A model generated the notes under the pieces. The model was given only the letters and a program-made list of their open reading frames with translations. It ran no database searches and was not told the DNA's origin. From Cryobacterium levicorallinum (GTDB taxonomy: Bacteria; Actinomycetota; Actinomycetes; Actinomycetales; Microbacteriaceae): a DNA stretch of 64,000 nucleotides. This document shows positions 40,201 through 47,509 of the stretch, one piece after another. The stretch is taken from assembly GCF_004402405.1 (NCBI RefSeq), contig NZ_SOFE01000006.1, forward strand, positions 39,743-103,742, given 5' to 3'. The position numbers and the translations under genes are program-made. Every line of letters begins with the position of its first letter. Positions within the stretch are counted from its first letter, which is position 1.

Positions 40201-41120
40201 CGATGGTGGAGTTGCTGCATTTGAGCACGGAGACCCGCGCCGAATGCGAGGCGAACCGTGTGGCGGTCGACAAGCATGACGCCTTGATCCGGTCGCTCGG
40301 CGAATGTCTCGAGGATGGTCAACACCTGTCGGACACATTGGAGCACACCCTGTCCGAGACGGTGTCACGGCACACGACCGAAGCCATCAGGAAAATGCGG
40401 GTGCTCGCCCGCGGCGATGATGACGGGCTGGCCAAGGCCATGGCCTCGTGGAACAACACCGATCTTCACGCTGAGATCGACGAGTTTCTGGCGACCGCGG
40501 CCGATGAGATCGGCGAGTGGGCAGTGACTCACGAGTCCGCGATCAACCGCGAACTTGCCGCCATGAACTTCGATCAGAAGCTGGGCACACCCGTAGCGGA
40601 CGACGAGGAAGCGCCGAGGGACACCGTCGCAGACGTGACCGGAGTTGGTGGATTCGTTATCTCGTCGGTGCAGAAGCTCGTTTCAGGGCTAGGCACTCGA
40701 GATGCCGCCTATGCGATCGGGAAGAAGATTTTCCGCATCAAGTTCAAGCCCTGGGGCGCCATCAAGGCAGGGAAGACGGTGGCGCGAGCTGGGGTAGTGC
40801 TCCAAGTTGCCGCGACGGCATGGGACGTCGTCGGCTGGATCCGCACTGAGGGAAAGCGTTCGACCTGGGATGAAACCATCACCGTCGCGGTCGAATCCGT
40901 GGAGCAGAACAGCGACGAGCGAGTTGCGGGGTTTCTTCGCGGCGAGGACGCTCCCGTCACCTACCTCGAGGAACGACATACTGAGATCAGTGGAATACGT
41001 AACGACCACCAGAATCAACAGGTGCTGGTGCGGTACGAGTTGGCACGCACGGAACGACGACTTGTGGTGGTTGCAGCGCTGCTGGATGCCTTTGATGACC
41101 TGCGGAAGGAAACTGTGTAG
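37206..41120 (+). CDS. Dynamin-like protein with two GTPase domains
   Basis: 1304 residues by the longest frame; GTGs at 37269 or 37296 are alternative starts and neither they nor the ATG have a strong ribosome-binding site. First GTPase: G1 GRTGAGKST (121-129), G3 DTPG (165-168). A hydrophobic stretch follows at about 530-576 (LLTGVTAAIGGIALLNAW, then VVVAGISITSSVLGFVGG), like the membrane-inserting paddle of bacterial dynamins. Second GTPase: G1 GDSSAGKSS (about 787), DTPG (about 834) and G4 NRCDE (about 898). Two GTPase units in one chain recall Bacillus DynA, which protects membranes during phage attack. It is directly followed by a second GTPase gene. The role as a membrane-acting defence protein is inferred. 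Confidence 0.75.
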   Translation: MVRPVADARGAPERQRLSGRIVFAVRSWLNVGDELQESREDTDFDRAIASALAAGRDEMAQLDELGESAISSYAIPLPPTEGLGPLLQEVASATDDFAKRVRTHLSGQRDVLSTFNVAFFGRTGAGKSTLLSAFGQLDGSDVSPGDSDWTTEVHSVAWRGCRLFDTPGINGWGGRKSRAELEATARSAVEIADVVLLCFDSQSQQPSEFSKVADWVRHYGKPTIAVLNIRNLRWRHPAKVPNQTARQNVSEPVRQHSDNIRTELASIGLPDAPVVAIHSRRALFARASTPYRGPAEKDFLNEREQHGINYLARWSNFGTLEALLTCGIAAGGAQLRLTSLREGMRAILHDEASMLKALDQRLNERFDEIDRAISRHLEVLGYLEPDERAVHLHDDEWSGDLLTIAEIARGGPYLSPAEGTFSRYLRTLLKPHLSKPRGDAQKRFKRLEREAFEERKDIDKDTFVSKVFDEPEIAAALEHVWTESAQFLERELSMAAAELRHHAFSAERESSDLGGTAGSGSRAFEAALRASGLLTGVTAAIGGIALLNAWNPIGWAGGVVVAGISITSSVLGFVGGRHGESAEKQRAEARSKATYAGRTAIRTTFDSIEKDFAVDARSVAWQEAAPSVKSLLREAVVLAHLRQQITSIAKELDEKAAKIATSPSVDILEGAQQSLLSESSANSRDHRDIQRVLLGEDWLDAAITPSNTNTDIGDREAFVESCRAHHDADVNGLRRAFADALVGPDITRVAGWTQLLADAAKRDAAFRPALMAATPPRGARPSVAVAGDSSAGKSSFIKRLLVEMDGDVPETLHIRADPSTDDVHVYQLGSVDVVDTPGFQSGRSRHDDKAVSATTNAALVIVLLHVNLLIGDTARLEGVVKGTEAAPGKWPRMLFLINRCDELGVDPVHGVDEYFNRRDRKAAELHAALASRGIDIDTHHIHGIAADPFSAVGRHLPVTRAEYDANREWDGVDAFLEALRSLSPGDIAQANALAALDNAMVELLHLSTETRAECEANRVAVDKHDALIRSLGECLEDGQHLSDTLEHTLSETVSRHTTEAIRKMRVLARGDDDGLAKAMASWNNTDLHAEIDEFLATAADEIGEWAVTHESAINRELAAMNFDQKLGTPVADDEEAPRDTVADVTGVGGFVISSVQKLVSGLGTRDAAYAIGKKIFRIKFKPWGAIKAGKTVARAGVVLQVAATAWDVVGWIRTEGKRSTWDETITVAVESVEQNSDERVAGFLRGEDAPVTYLEERHTEISGIRNDHQNQQVLVRYELARTERRLVVVAALLDAFDDLRKETV

Positions 41121-41122
41121 CT

Positions 41123-42748
41123 GTGAGCCCCATCGACCTCACCGAAGCCAAGTCCTGGCTTGATGCCATCCCTGGCGGGCAACTCGGGCTCGAAGCCGAC
41201 GAGCAGTGGCAACAGTTCGCGAGCCTCAGCGCCCCCGTCGTCACGGTCTACGGTGCGTACGACACGGGCAAGAGCTCGCTGCTGCGACGTTTGATCGTCG
41301 ACTCCGGAGTTGAGGTGCCGGACTGGCTGACCATCAGCGCGCGTCACGAGACCTTCGAAGTCAACGAAGTTCGGGCGGTGGGGTGCCTGCTTCGCGACAC
41401 CCCGGGCTTCGTGACCGGGGCTGAAGACGCTCGCGCCGACATGAACACCCAACTGGCCAATACCGCGGTCGAGCTGACCGACGTCGCCGTCGTCACCGTC
41501 ACCCCTCAGCTCGCGACCGCCGAGTTCCCCGCGCTGCAGGCACTCGTCCGACGCGACTGGGTGCCAGGTTCGCTGTGGTTCGTCATCTCCCGGTTCGACG
41601 AGGCGGGCGTCGACCCCGAATCCGACGAGGACGGATACCGGGATCTAGCGCAGCGAAAGACCGACGAACTTCGCCGCGCACTGGAACTGGACGACGCCGT
41701 TCCCGTGTTCGTCGTATCGCAGGACTTCGCGCAGATGGCCGGGTCGGAGCGCAACCCGGATCCGCAGCTGTGGGATGAGTTCCGGGGCTGGGATGGCATC
41801 GCCGAACTACGTGACGCGCTCACCAACCTTGGGTCCCGTGACGGCTCGTCGCTAAGAGCATCTTCGGCGCAGCGTTTCTGGCGAAAGTCGGTCGCCAACT
41901 CGCTGGATGGCCTCCAAGCTGAAGTGGGGAAATATCTCTCTCACGAGAACTTCTCGGATGAAGGATTGCGACTGCGTCAATCGTGGGTGGCGCAGCTAGA
42001 CGCGCTCCAGAGCTCCGCTGATGCCGACCTACGTGGCAAGATCTCGGAGACCATCGGGCAAGCCGTCGACGACCAGCGCGATTCCGACGGAATCCAGAAG
42101 TCGCTAAATGCGACCATTGACTTCTGGTACGGTCTCCAGGAGCGCAACGTCGAGAAGCTCCTGCGCAACGTCGACGACACGATCGCACTGGAGCAACAGC
42201 GACCGTCCTGGAAGAAGCTCGAAGAACTTGCGGATTCGATCCGCATCGAAGCCGGCCGCTCGACGTCCGTCAAGGAGACGACCGAGGTCATCTCGCCAGC
42301 CGTCAAACGTGTGTCGGACGCGTTGCTCAAAGCCTTAACCGACTACGAGAAGCTCTCGACGATGAAGAAGCCTGTAAAGACCAGCGCGTCATCAGCGATG
42401 AAGGTGAGCAAGCGAGTTGCCACCGCCACGGCCGTCGTCCCACTGATCGTCGAAATGTCGTCCATGGCCGAACAGCTCTTCAGGAGTCGGGCGAGCGCAG
42501 CGGAACGCGACCGTCAGCGCCGCGCCCTGGACGCCGAGCTCGATCGCATCGGGGAGCGGGCTACGGCGATGGCACTGACCGAATTGGAGCCACTCGTCGA
42601 CGCTGCTCGGCATTCCATCCTCGACGCCACCGCCGAACGCGTCGAACTGCGAGATGGGCTCGGCAAGCTGGTTGGGGAGCTGCGGGCTCTCGTCACGTCC
42701 GGCGAGGCACTGCTGAGAATTTCGGGTGCCGGTCGTCTTGCCGAGTAA
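41123..42748 (+). CDS. Second dynamin-like/Era-like GTPase of the pair
   Basis: 541 residues. The GTG start lies two bases after the stop of the large GTPase gene, with AAGGAAAC upstream, so the two are co-translated. G1 is GAYDTGKSS (44-52), G3 DTPGF (about 93), and ISRFDEAG (about 155) stands in the G4 position with Asp retained. Residues 250-400 are helical, and a hydrophobic segment (VATATAVVPLIVEMSSMAEQLF at about 430) could contact membrane, as in dynamin-like proteins. It is probably an obligate partner of the upstream double GTPase, as paired bacterial dynamins are known. Substrate membrane and trigger are unknown. Confidence 0.72.
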   Translation: MSPIDLTEAKSWLDAIPGGQLGLEADEQWQQFASLSAPVVTVYGAYDTGKSSLLRRLIVDSGVEVPDWLTISARHETFEVNEVRAVGCLLRDTPGFVTGAEDARADMNTQLANTAVELTDVAVVTVTPQLATAEFPALQALVRRDWVPGSLWFVISRFDEAGVDPESDEDGYRDLAQRKTDELRRALELDDAVPVFVVSQDFAQMAGSERNPDPQLWDEFRGWDGIAELRDALTNLGSRDGSSLRASSAQRFWRKSVANSLDGLQAEVGKYLSHENFSDEGLRLRQSWVAQLDALQSSADADLRGKISETIGQAVDDQRDSDGIQKSLNATIDFWYGLQERNVEKLLRNVDDTIALEQQRPSWKKLEELADSIRIEAGRSTSVKETTEVISPAVKRVSDALLKALTDYEKLSTMKKPVKTSASSAMKVSKRVATATAVVPLIVEMSSMAEQLFRSRASAAERDRQRRALDAELDRIGERATAMALTELEPLVDAARHSILDATAERVELRDGLGKLVGELRALVTSGEALLRISGAGRLAE

Positions 42749-42993
42749 GGGAGTGCGTAGTGATCAGGTGGGTTCCGTTGGGCGTGGCGCGACCCAAGCC
42801 TGCGATCCAGCGAACCAGTCCATTGACTGACGTCCGGAGCGCTGACCCGATGAATGACGAGTAGATCCGTCGCCCTCCCCAGTAACTCTTCGTCCGGCAG
42901 CAGTGGAGGAAATTGATGCGGGATGCGGAGGAAAACGGCTCTCGTGGTGGCACGCGATCCGCGCCCTGTTGGGTTTCGCGAACAGCCCACAAA
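42749..42993. other. Intergenic region downstream of GTPase operon
   Basis: 245 bases before the terminator palindrome. No convincing gene on either strand. Confidence 0.35.
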
Positions 42994-43023
42994 AGTCCTG
43001 ATAAACCTAGGTTTATCAGGACT
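42994..43023. terminator. 30-bp perfect palindrome, bidirectional terminator
   Basis: AGTCCTGATAAACCT followed immediately by its exact reverse complement, AAA before and CTTTT after. It would form a very stable hairpin in either transcript and ends the GTPase operon (plus) and any leftward transcription from the hsdR remnant side (minus). Confidence 0.8.
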
Positions 43024-43070
43024 CTTTTCGTTTAAGAACTTGCAAAGCCATTGTTCACCCATTGTTTATG

Positions 43071-43117
43071 GGCGCGAATTTGGGCATTTTCGCCCAGTTT
43101 TGGAGTCTAATTCGCGC
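43071..43117. repeat. Nested inverted repeats in an AT-rich stretch
   Basis: The outer repeat is GCGCGAATT (43072-43080) with AATTCGCGC (43109-43117); the inner hairpin is TGGGC (43081-43085) with GCCCA (43092-43096). The surrounding 43024-43200 is far more AT-rich than its neighbours and holds no gene. The position just inside a tRNA-like fragment suggests recombinase or excisionase binding sites at an element end; this is inference. Confidence 0.4.
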
Positions 43118-43232
43118 ATTTTATCCTCGTCCAAATTTGTCGATTGCGCATATTTGTCCTGATCAAAAGGTGTTTAACCGCTGGATTCATCCAAGCAAGC
43201 TGATCGAGTGATCATTGGACCCAGAGTCGCGG

Positions 43233-43262
43233 CGTCGCAGGTTCAAGTCCTGGGATCCGGCG
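43233..43262 (+). other. tRNA T-arm-like fragment (possible element attachment remnant)
   Basis: Contains GTCGCAGGTTCAAGTCCTG, which differs from the tRNA-Pro T-arm at 746-819 at only two of its 19 bases; the following bases do not match the tRNA-Pro acceptor. No cloverleaf can be built around it. It lies between the AT-rich repeat zone and a truncated hsdR, as expected of an old element junction. Confidence 0.45.
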
Positions 43263-43328
43263 ATTCACGGCCGCACGCCAGCTGTGCGTTCCGCAGCGGT
43301 TTTGCCGCCAGAACGAGCGTGCTTCCCG

Positions 43329-43547
43329 TCATGGCGCAAGAACGGAGTCTTCACGGCGTTGCTTTAACCTTGGCCAATACTGACGCACGTCGTAGACGCG
43401 GGACTGAATTTTCTGTTGCAGATAGTCAACATCGATGTGAGAGGTGCCCACGCGCTGATCCCAATTACCGGCGCACTCGTAGCCTCGCGCCTGAAAGAGC
43501 TCGACGACGCGCTCTTGAGTTTTTCTTTCGACCTGCCTGACGCTCAC
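43329..43547 (-). pseudogene. hsdR: Truncated hsdR (type I restriction R subunit), N-terminal fragment
   Basis: 72 residues. The first 40 or so (MSVRQVERKTQERVVELF, then GNWDQRVGTSHIDVDYLQQ) are the conserved N-terminus of HsdR restriction subunits, which normally run to about 1000 residues with a nuclease and a helicase. Here the match stops near residue 55 and the frame ends at 43329, about 70 bases from the tRNA-like fragment. The nuclease and motor are lost. It follows the rhuM remnant by 14 bases, the usual order in some type I loci. Confidence 0.75.
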
Positions 43548-43561
43548 GTTTTGTCCCCCAA

Positions 43562-44582
43562 CTATCTATCCCCCGTTTTCGGCGGCGTGCCTCCTTCAAT
43601 CATCCGCTTGCTGAACTCGTCGAAATCCGAAATCGCACTGGCAGAGTCGAGGCGCTTGAACGCCTCGAACTCGCGTACTGCGTGCGCGACGGCGAGATCA
43701 TGCCCTACCCGCATCCCGCAAAATCTCGCGATCATTCAGAGTCAGAAACCCGTCGAGTTTGCTCACCCAGTCAGCCATGCGCATCGGAACGCGCCGCTCG
43801 GCCTGCCCGGCAGCGAAGACCAGGTACTGCTCGGTCAAGTTCTGCAGGGCAGACAACTCTGGTTCGGTGTAGTAATTCTTCGCGATCGACACAGCGGACT
43901 TGTGGATGCGTGGCTTGCGCCAGCTGGTGAGCCCCATGTTCGGCTTCGTCGCATCCGCCCGTGACTGCACCACTTCGGCCGCTGTCTGACCGGTGATCGC
44001 CCAATGCAATTTGTTCTGCACCGTGCCATAGAACGTCTGGGTCACGGCGGCGTCGTTGTCGTAGTCAACGGACGTCGCGTATACGTCGGTGATCTTCTGG
44101 TAGAAGCGCCGCTCCGAAGTTTGGATGTCCTGGATGCGCAGCAGCAGCTCATCGAAGTAATCAAAGGGGACATCGGGGTTCTTCAACCGCTCATCGTCGA
44201 GAACGAACCCCTTTACGATGTACTCACGCAGCCGCTTGGTCGCCCAGACCCGAAAGGCCGTGGCTGTCTTCGACCGCACCCGGTAGCCGACCGAGATGAT
44301 CATGTCGAGGTTGTAGTGCGCGCGCTTGCGGGACACGTCGCGGGTTCCTTCGCTGCGAACCGACAAGTATTCCTTGTGAGTTGCCGTTGGGGTCAGTTCA
44401 TCCTCTTCGCAAATATTCCTGATATGCAGGCTGACGTTTTGTTGGGACGTGTTGAAAAGCTCGGCAAGCTGCGCCTGCGTGAACCACACCGTGTCTCCAT
44501 CGAAGCGGACATCGATGCGCGCCTGGCCGGATTCATCCCGGTAGACAAGAAACTGGCTCTTCGAGGGCGTGGGCTCAGACAC
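43562..44582 (-). pseudogene. rhuM: RhuM family protein, frameshifted near the C-terminus
   Basis: The first 294 residues from the GTG at 44582 are a good RhuM protein: FLVYRDESGQARIDVRFDGD at the N-terminus, WFTQAQLAELF DNA-binding-like segment, HYNLDMIISVGYRVRS, FRVWATKRLREY. The frame stops at 43698 after REILRDAGRA. In another frame the expected continuation (HDLAVAHAVREFEAF, ISDFDEFSKRMIEGG) runs to a stop at 43562, so a small indel near 43698-43703 broke the end. RhuM genes accompany type I restriction loci; their role is poorly known. It overlaps the DUF4357 remnant by eight bases and precedes the hsdR fragment. Confidence 0.8.
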
Positions 44583-45000
44583 CGGCTAACTGCCCATCAC
44601 CGAGGCCGCGACTCTGCCAATGCCCGAATGTTTCGCCGGCTTCCGTGCTCAGCCACGCTGTGCGACCGTTGCACGCTCGCCCGGTAATCACGGCCCCGGC
44701 GGCCGACGGCGACGCGAAAGCCACGTCTCGAGTGAACATCGCCGTTCCGGACGAGTCAACGACAATAGACCCGTCACCGAGGAGCTTTGCGTGCAATCCC
44801 CCATAGCCGTGCCGCTTTCCTACCCACATCGGCCGGGCCCCTGAACCCTGCAATACGGTGAACTCGCCATCAATTTCTCGCGCTTGCGCAGTGATTGCTG
44901 CCTTAGCCAGAGAAATTGTGAAGACCGGTGATGCTTCGATCGGTTGGGGTGACTGATCTACGCGTGGTGGCGACTGCAGGATTGGCTGAGGCCGCATCAC
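44575..45000 (-). pseudogene. DUF4357 domain remnant (probably from a GIY-YIG type protein)
   Basis: The frame has 141 residues. From about residue 24 (ASPVFTISLAKAAITAQARE) through GSGARPMWVGKRHGYGGL, FTRDVAFASPSAAGAV and CNGRTAWL it is a clear DUF4357 domain, usually found at the C-terminus of GIY-YIG nucleases or beside restriction genes. The first 23 residues are Pro-rich and overlap the start of the divergent AbiEi-like gene, so the real N-terminus seems to have been cut off near 44930. It belongs to the decayed type I restriction locus. Confidence 0.6.
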
Positions 45001-45746
45001 TCGACCCGCGGATTTCTGTTGTCTCTGTGCAGGATCGTGTCGTTTTTCTTGCCGGTGAGCGCATGGAAGACGGACTGCTCAGGGGGCGCGCACCATCCCG
45101 TAGACCTGCGCCGGCACGTGGGCGAGTCGCGTGGGGGCGGTTCGCTCTGTTCCGGGTGCTCCTTCGGACGCCGCGACCGCGAACCCAGATCGATCTCGCC
45201 GCTGAGTGCGGTGTGTCGCAGGTAGCCATTTCCAACGCACTCCGCGCGCTGGACACCGCGGTGACTCGCGAAACGGGCGGCTGGCACGCACTGCGGCCCG
45301 ACGCATTGTGGGAGCAATTCCTAACGAAATATCCGGGGCCGCAAGGCATTACCAGCTACTGGATGGGGCTGGACTCCATCACGCGGCAGGCGCAAGCTGC
45401 TCAGGACGCTGCCGCCGAGTTGAACGTGCTCCTGTCAGGGGACCCGGCCGCTGATCTGATAGCGCCGTGGCGCATGGGCCGCCGCGCGGTCGTTTACGCG
45501 CAAACAGGCCTTGACCTGGCCCAATTCGGTTTTTCCGAAACCACGCGAGAGAACGCCACCCTTGAATGTGTGGTTCCAGCTGATCCCACGATCTGGTCGA
45601 CCGCCCGTGCCTGGACGTCGACGGGGTCCGGCTGGATAGCCGACCCGGTCCTCGTGGCGTGGGATGTGCAGCGGACGGGGGGTCCCGACGCGGCCGACGC
45701 TGTCGAGAGAATCCGGCGAGCGGTTCTGGCGGGTTGGCTCCCGTGA
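44931..45746 (+). CDS. AbiEi-like HTH antitoxin/regulator
   Basis: 271 residues from the ATG at 44931 (a GTG directly precedes it). An N-terminal domain (VTDLRVVATAGLAEAA, DRVVFLAGERM) is followed by a winged-helix-type segment, TQIDLAAECGVSQVAISNAL (about residues 85-105), and a C-terminal domain ending RRAVLAGWLP. The layout fits actinobacterial AbiEi-type antitoxins of type IV toxin-antitoxin pairs. Its stop overlaps the GTG of the next gene (GTGA at 45743-45746), whose product is AbiEii-like but broken. With the toxin gone, this antitoxin is an orphan. Confidence 0.55.
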   Translation: MLRSVGVTDLRVVATAGLAEAASLDPRISVVSVQDRVVFLAGERMEDGLLRGRAPSRRPAPARGRVAWGRFALFRVLLRTPRPRTQIDLAAECGVSQVAISNALRALDTAVTRETGGWHALRPDALWEQFLTKYPGPQGITSYWMGLDSITRQAQAAQDAAAELNVLLSGDPAADLIAPWRMGRRAVVYAQTGLDLAQFGFSETTRENATLECVVPADPTIWSTARAWTSTGSGWIADPVLVAWDVQRTGGPDAADAVERIRRAVLAGWLP

Positions 45747-46263
45747 TCAGGCGTCGGATCGAGACCGTCGCTACATCGAACGCGGACGACGCGGCCTTCC
45801 GCGCTCTCGCCGACGTTGCCGAGATCACAAAACGGATCGGCGATGTCCGCATCATCGGCGGCCACATGGCGAGTCTGTTGCTCACCGCGTTGATCCGATC
45901 GTCCTCGAAGTTGGCGTCTTGTTGACGGACGGAACGCGGCTTGATTTCGTGGTCCGCGTGCCCCCGGTCGAGCTCGCCCTCCTTTTCAAGGCCTATGCCG
46001 CACAGTCACGCCACGCGCCCAAGGACATCACCGATCTCTACAACCTCCTGTCGATCGCGTTCGAGTATCCAGTCGACCAGATCGGTGGCTGGAAGATTGG
46101 AACTCCTCCCGTATCCGGAACGAGACTCGACGCCGCTCGAACCCTGCATGCCCTTGCGGACTCGGCACGCCAGAGCCTTGTCGTGGCCCACTCGGGCGTA
46201 CCAGCTGACCGACTGGCGGCGCTCATCAGGGCACTCGTCGCGAATCCTGCCCCAGGGGTCTAG
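45743..46263 (+). pseudogene. AbiEii-like nucleotidyltransferase toxin, internally deleted and frameshifted
   Basis: From the GTG at 45743 one frame reads through AFRALADVAEITKRIG and VRIIGGHMASLLLTAL, the GGHM-type start of AbiEii/nucleotidyltransferase-like proteins, then stops at 45925. The downstream frame resumes with GVLLTDGTRLDFVVRVPPVE, LLFKAYAAQSRHAPKDITDL and ALADSARQSL to 46263, the C-terminal half of the same family. Comparison with the family plan implies loss of roughly 100 residues including the second half of the catalytic domain, plus a frameshift near 45890-45920. The toxin is surely inactive. Confidence 0.65.
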
Positions 46264-47509
46264 CGGCGGCACGCTGTGCCTGCCTCCGATGCAATGATCG
46301 AGCGGCACTGAGATTCCAGTTCCATGGCCAGACGAGAGCGCTCGACGCGGTCGGACCAATCAATGGTGGGATGCCCACCATTGACCCACCTAAATCAACC
46401 GTGACCGACCGAACATGGACGCGTACGCTCAGATGAAGTGAACCGCCCGGTTCCCTGCAAGATCAAGGGAATCCGCGAGTTCCCGAGACATTCGGTCACG
46501 GCCAGAATCGCCCCGATTCTGCAAGGGGTCGCGTGTTCGAATCACGTCAGCCCGACGAGACAAAAAAGTGCTGGTAGATCGCAAGATTTACTGGGACTTT
46601 TTGGATTCTATTTGATTTACCTGCTCGCTCACCTATTCTTTTGGGCGCGATTCCGGCTGAGCCCCGGCGGCACGATAGTTATAATTCTATTCGACTGGTC
46701 GACTGGTCGACTGATCGACTGCGGCTAGGCACGAACGCACTAGCAGCACCCCAACAAGTTGGCAGAAGCCTCCTCAACGCCGAAGATGCCGAGGCCGAAT
46801 GGATCGGACTCAACTAGTGCGTGAAGTGTCTTCGACGCACCTACGGGCTGCCGGCATCCGTTGTGCCGCCGTTCTGGCACCGGGACTCCTAACTCGTCTG
46901 AGAACTCTCTGCCGTGCATCTGCACGGGCTCGCGCCTACGACCCCGCCCAGCACTGCTCGGCCCCGTTCGGATGGCTCCGCGAATTCGGCGACGCCCGCC
47001 AGCGCCTCCGCGACTGGGTGGACGCGGCTGGAGCGTGATCGGCCGACGCGCCAGACGGCTTGGCCGCCGAACCGCCTGCGAAGGCAGACGACGACGTCAG
47101 CGACCGCGACGAGAACGTGGCGCGGAGGCGGGATTCCGAGGCTGCGTTCTATACCTGCGGGAAATATCAATGGTCACCGGAATGCCTAACCAAACGTGAT
47201 GGCGAATCGTGGCTTGCCCCTCGGTATCTAATCATGTGACTCCCCGCAATGTCACGAACATGTATGGTCGGCTAGCATTCTGATCGGTCCTGCGTAGGCA
47301 CGTTCCAGGGAAAAACATCATCTCGAAAAGAGGCATCACCCATTTCTTCTCCGGAACGCGTGAATCCTGTTTGACTGCCTTCTTTTATTGAACGGCGGAA
47401 ATGTACTCCTGGGGTGCGTCGCGCTGGGTCAGCTCGAGAACCACATGTTGGCCTATAGAATCCCGGGAGCACTTCTCGCTGGCCACCTTGAAGGCGCGGG
47501 GCGGGACCA
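46264..47509. other. Degenerate region at the island right end
   Basis: About 1.2 kb with no intact gene apart from the attachment copy at 46522-46556. Bases 46560-46690 are AT-rich. A short tandem repeat of GACTGGTC-type units lies at 46693-46720. Several short frames at 46740-47200 and 47272-47576 look protein-like in pieces (for example HVVLELTQRDAPQEYISAV, minus strand, ending 47385) but none is recognisable or complete. They are best read as remnants of earlier insertions. Confidence 0.45.
46522..46556 (+). other. Copy of tRNA-Pro 3' half: putative attR
   Basis: 31 of 35 bases match tRNA-Pro positions 786-820, from the anticodon stem through the T-arm to the acceptor end. The four differences are two compensating base pairs in the T-stem (GCAGG/CCTGT becomes GCGTG/CACGT), so the copy derives from a functional tRNA allele and not from random decay. 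No 5' half is present. It marks the far end of the roughly 45.7-kb accessory region. Confidence 0.7.

Noticed and set aside
43233..43262. A possible intact tRNA
   Set aside because: Only a T-arm-like piece is present, with no pairing acceptor or anticodon arm.
46450..46556. A possible complete second tRNA gene
   Set aside because: Only the 3' half matches; no matching acceptor 5' strand or D-arm is present about 74 bases upstream of the 3' end.
46693..46720. CRISPR-like repeats
   Set aside because: Units of about eight bases directly adjoining each other without spacers; a simple tandem repeat.
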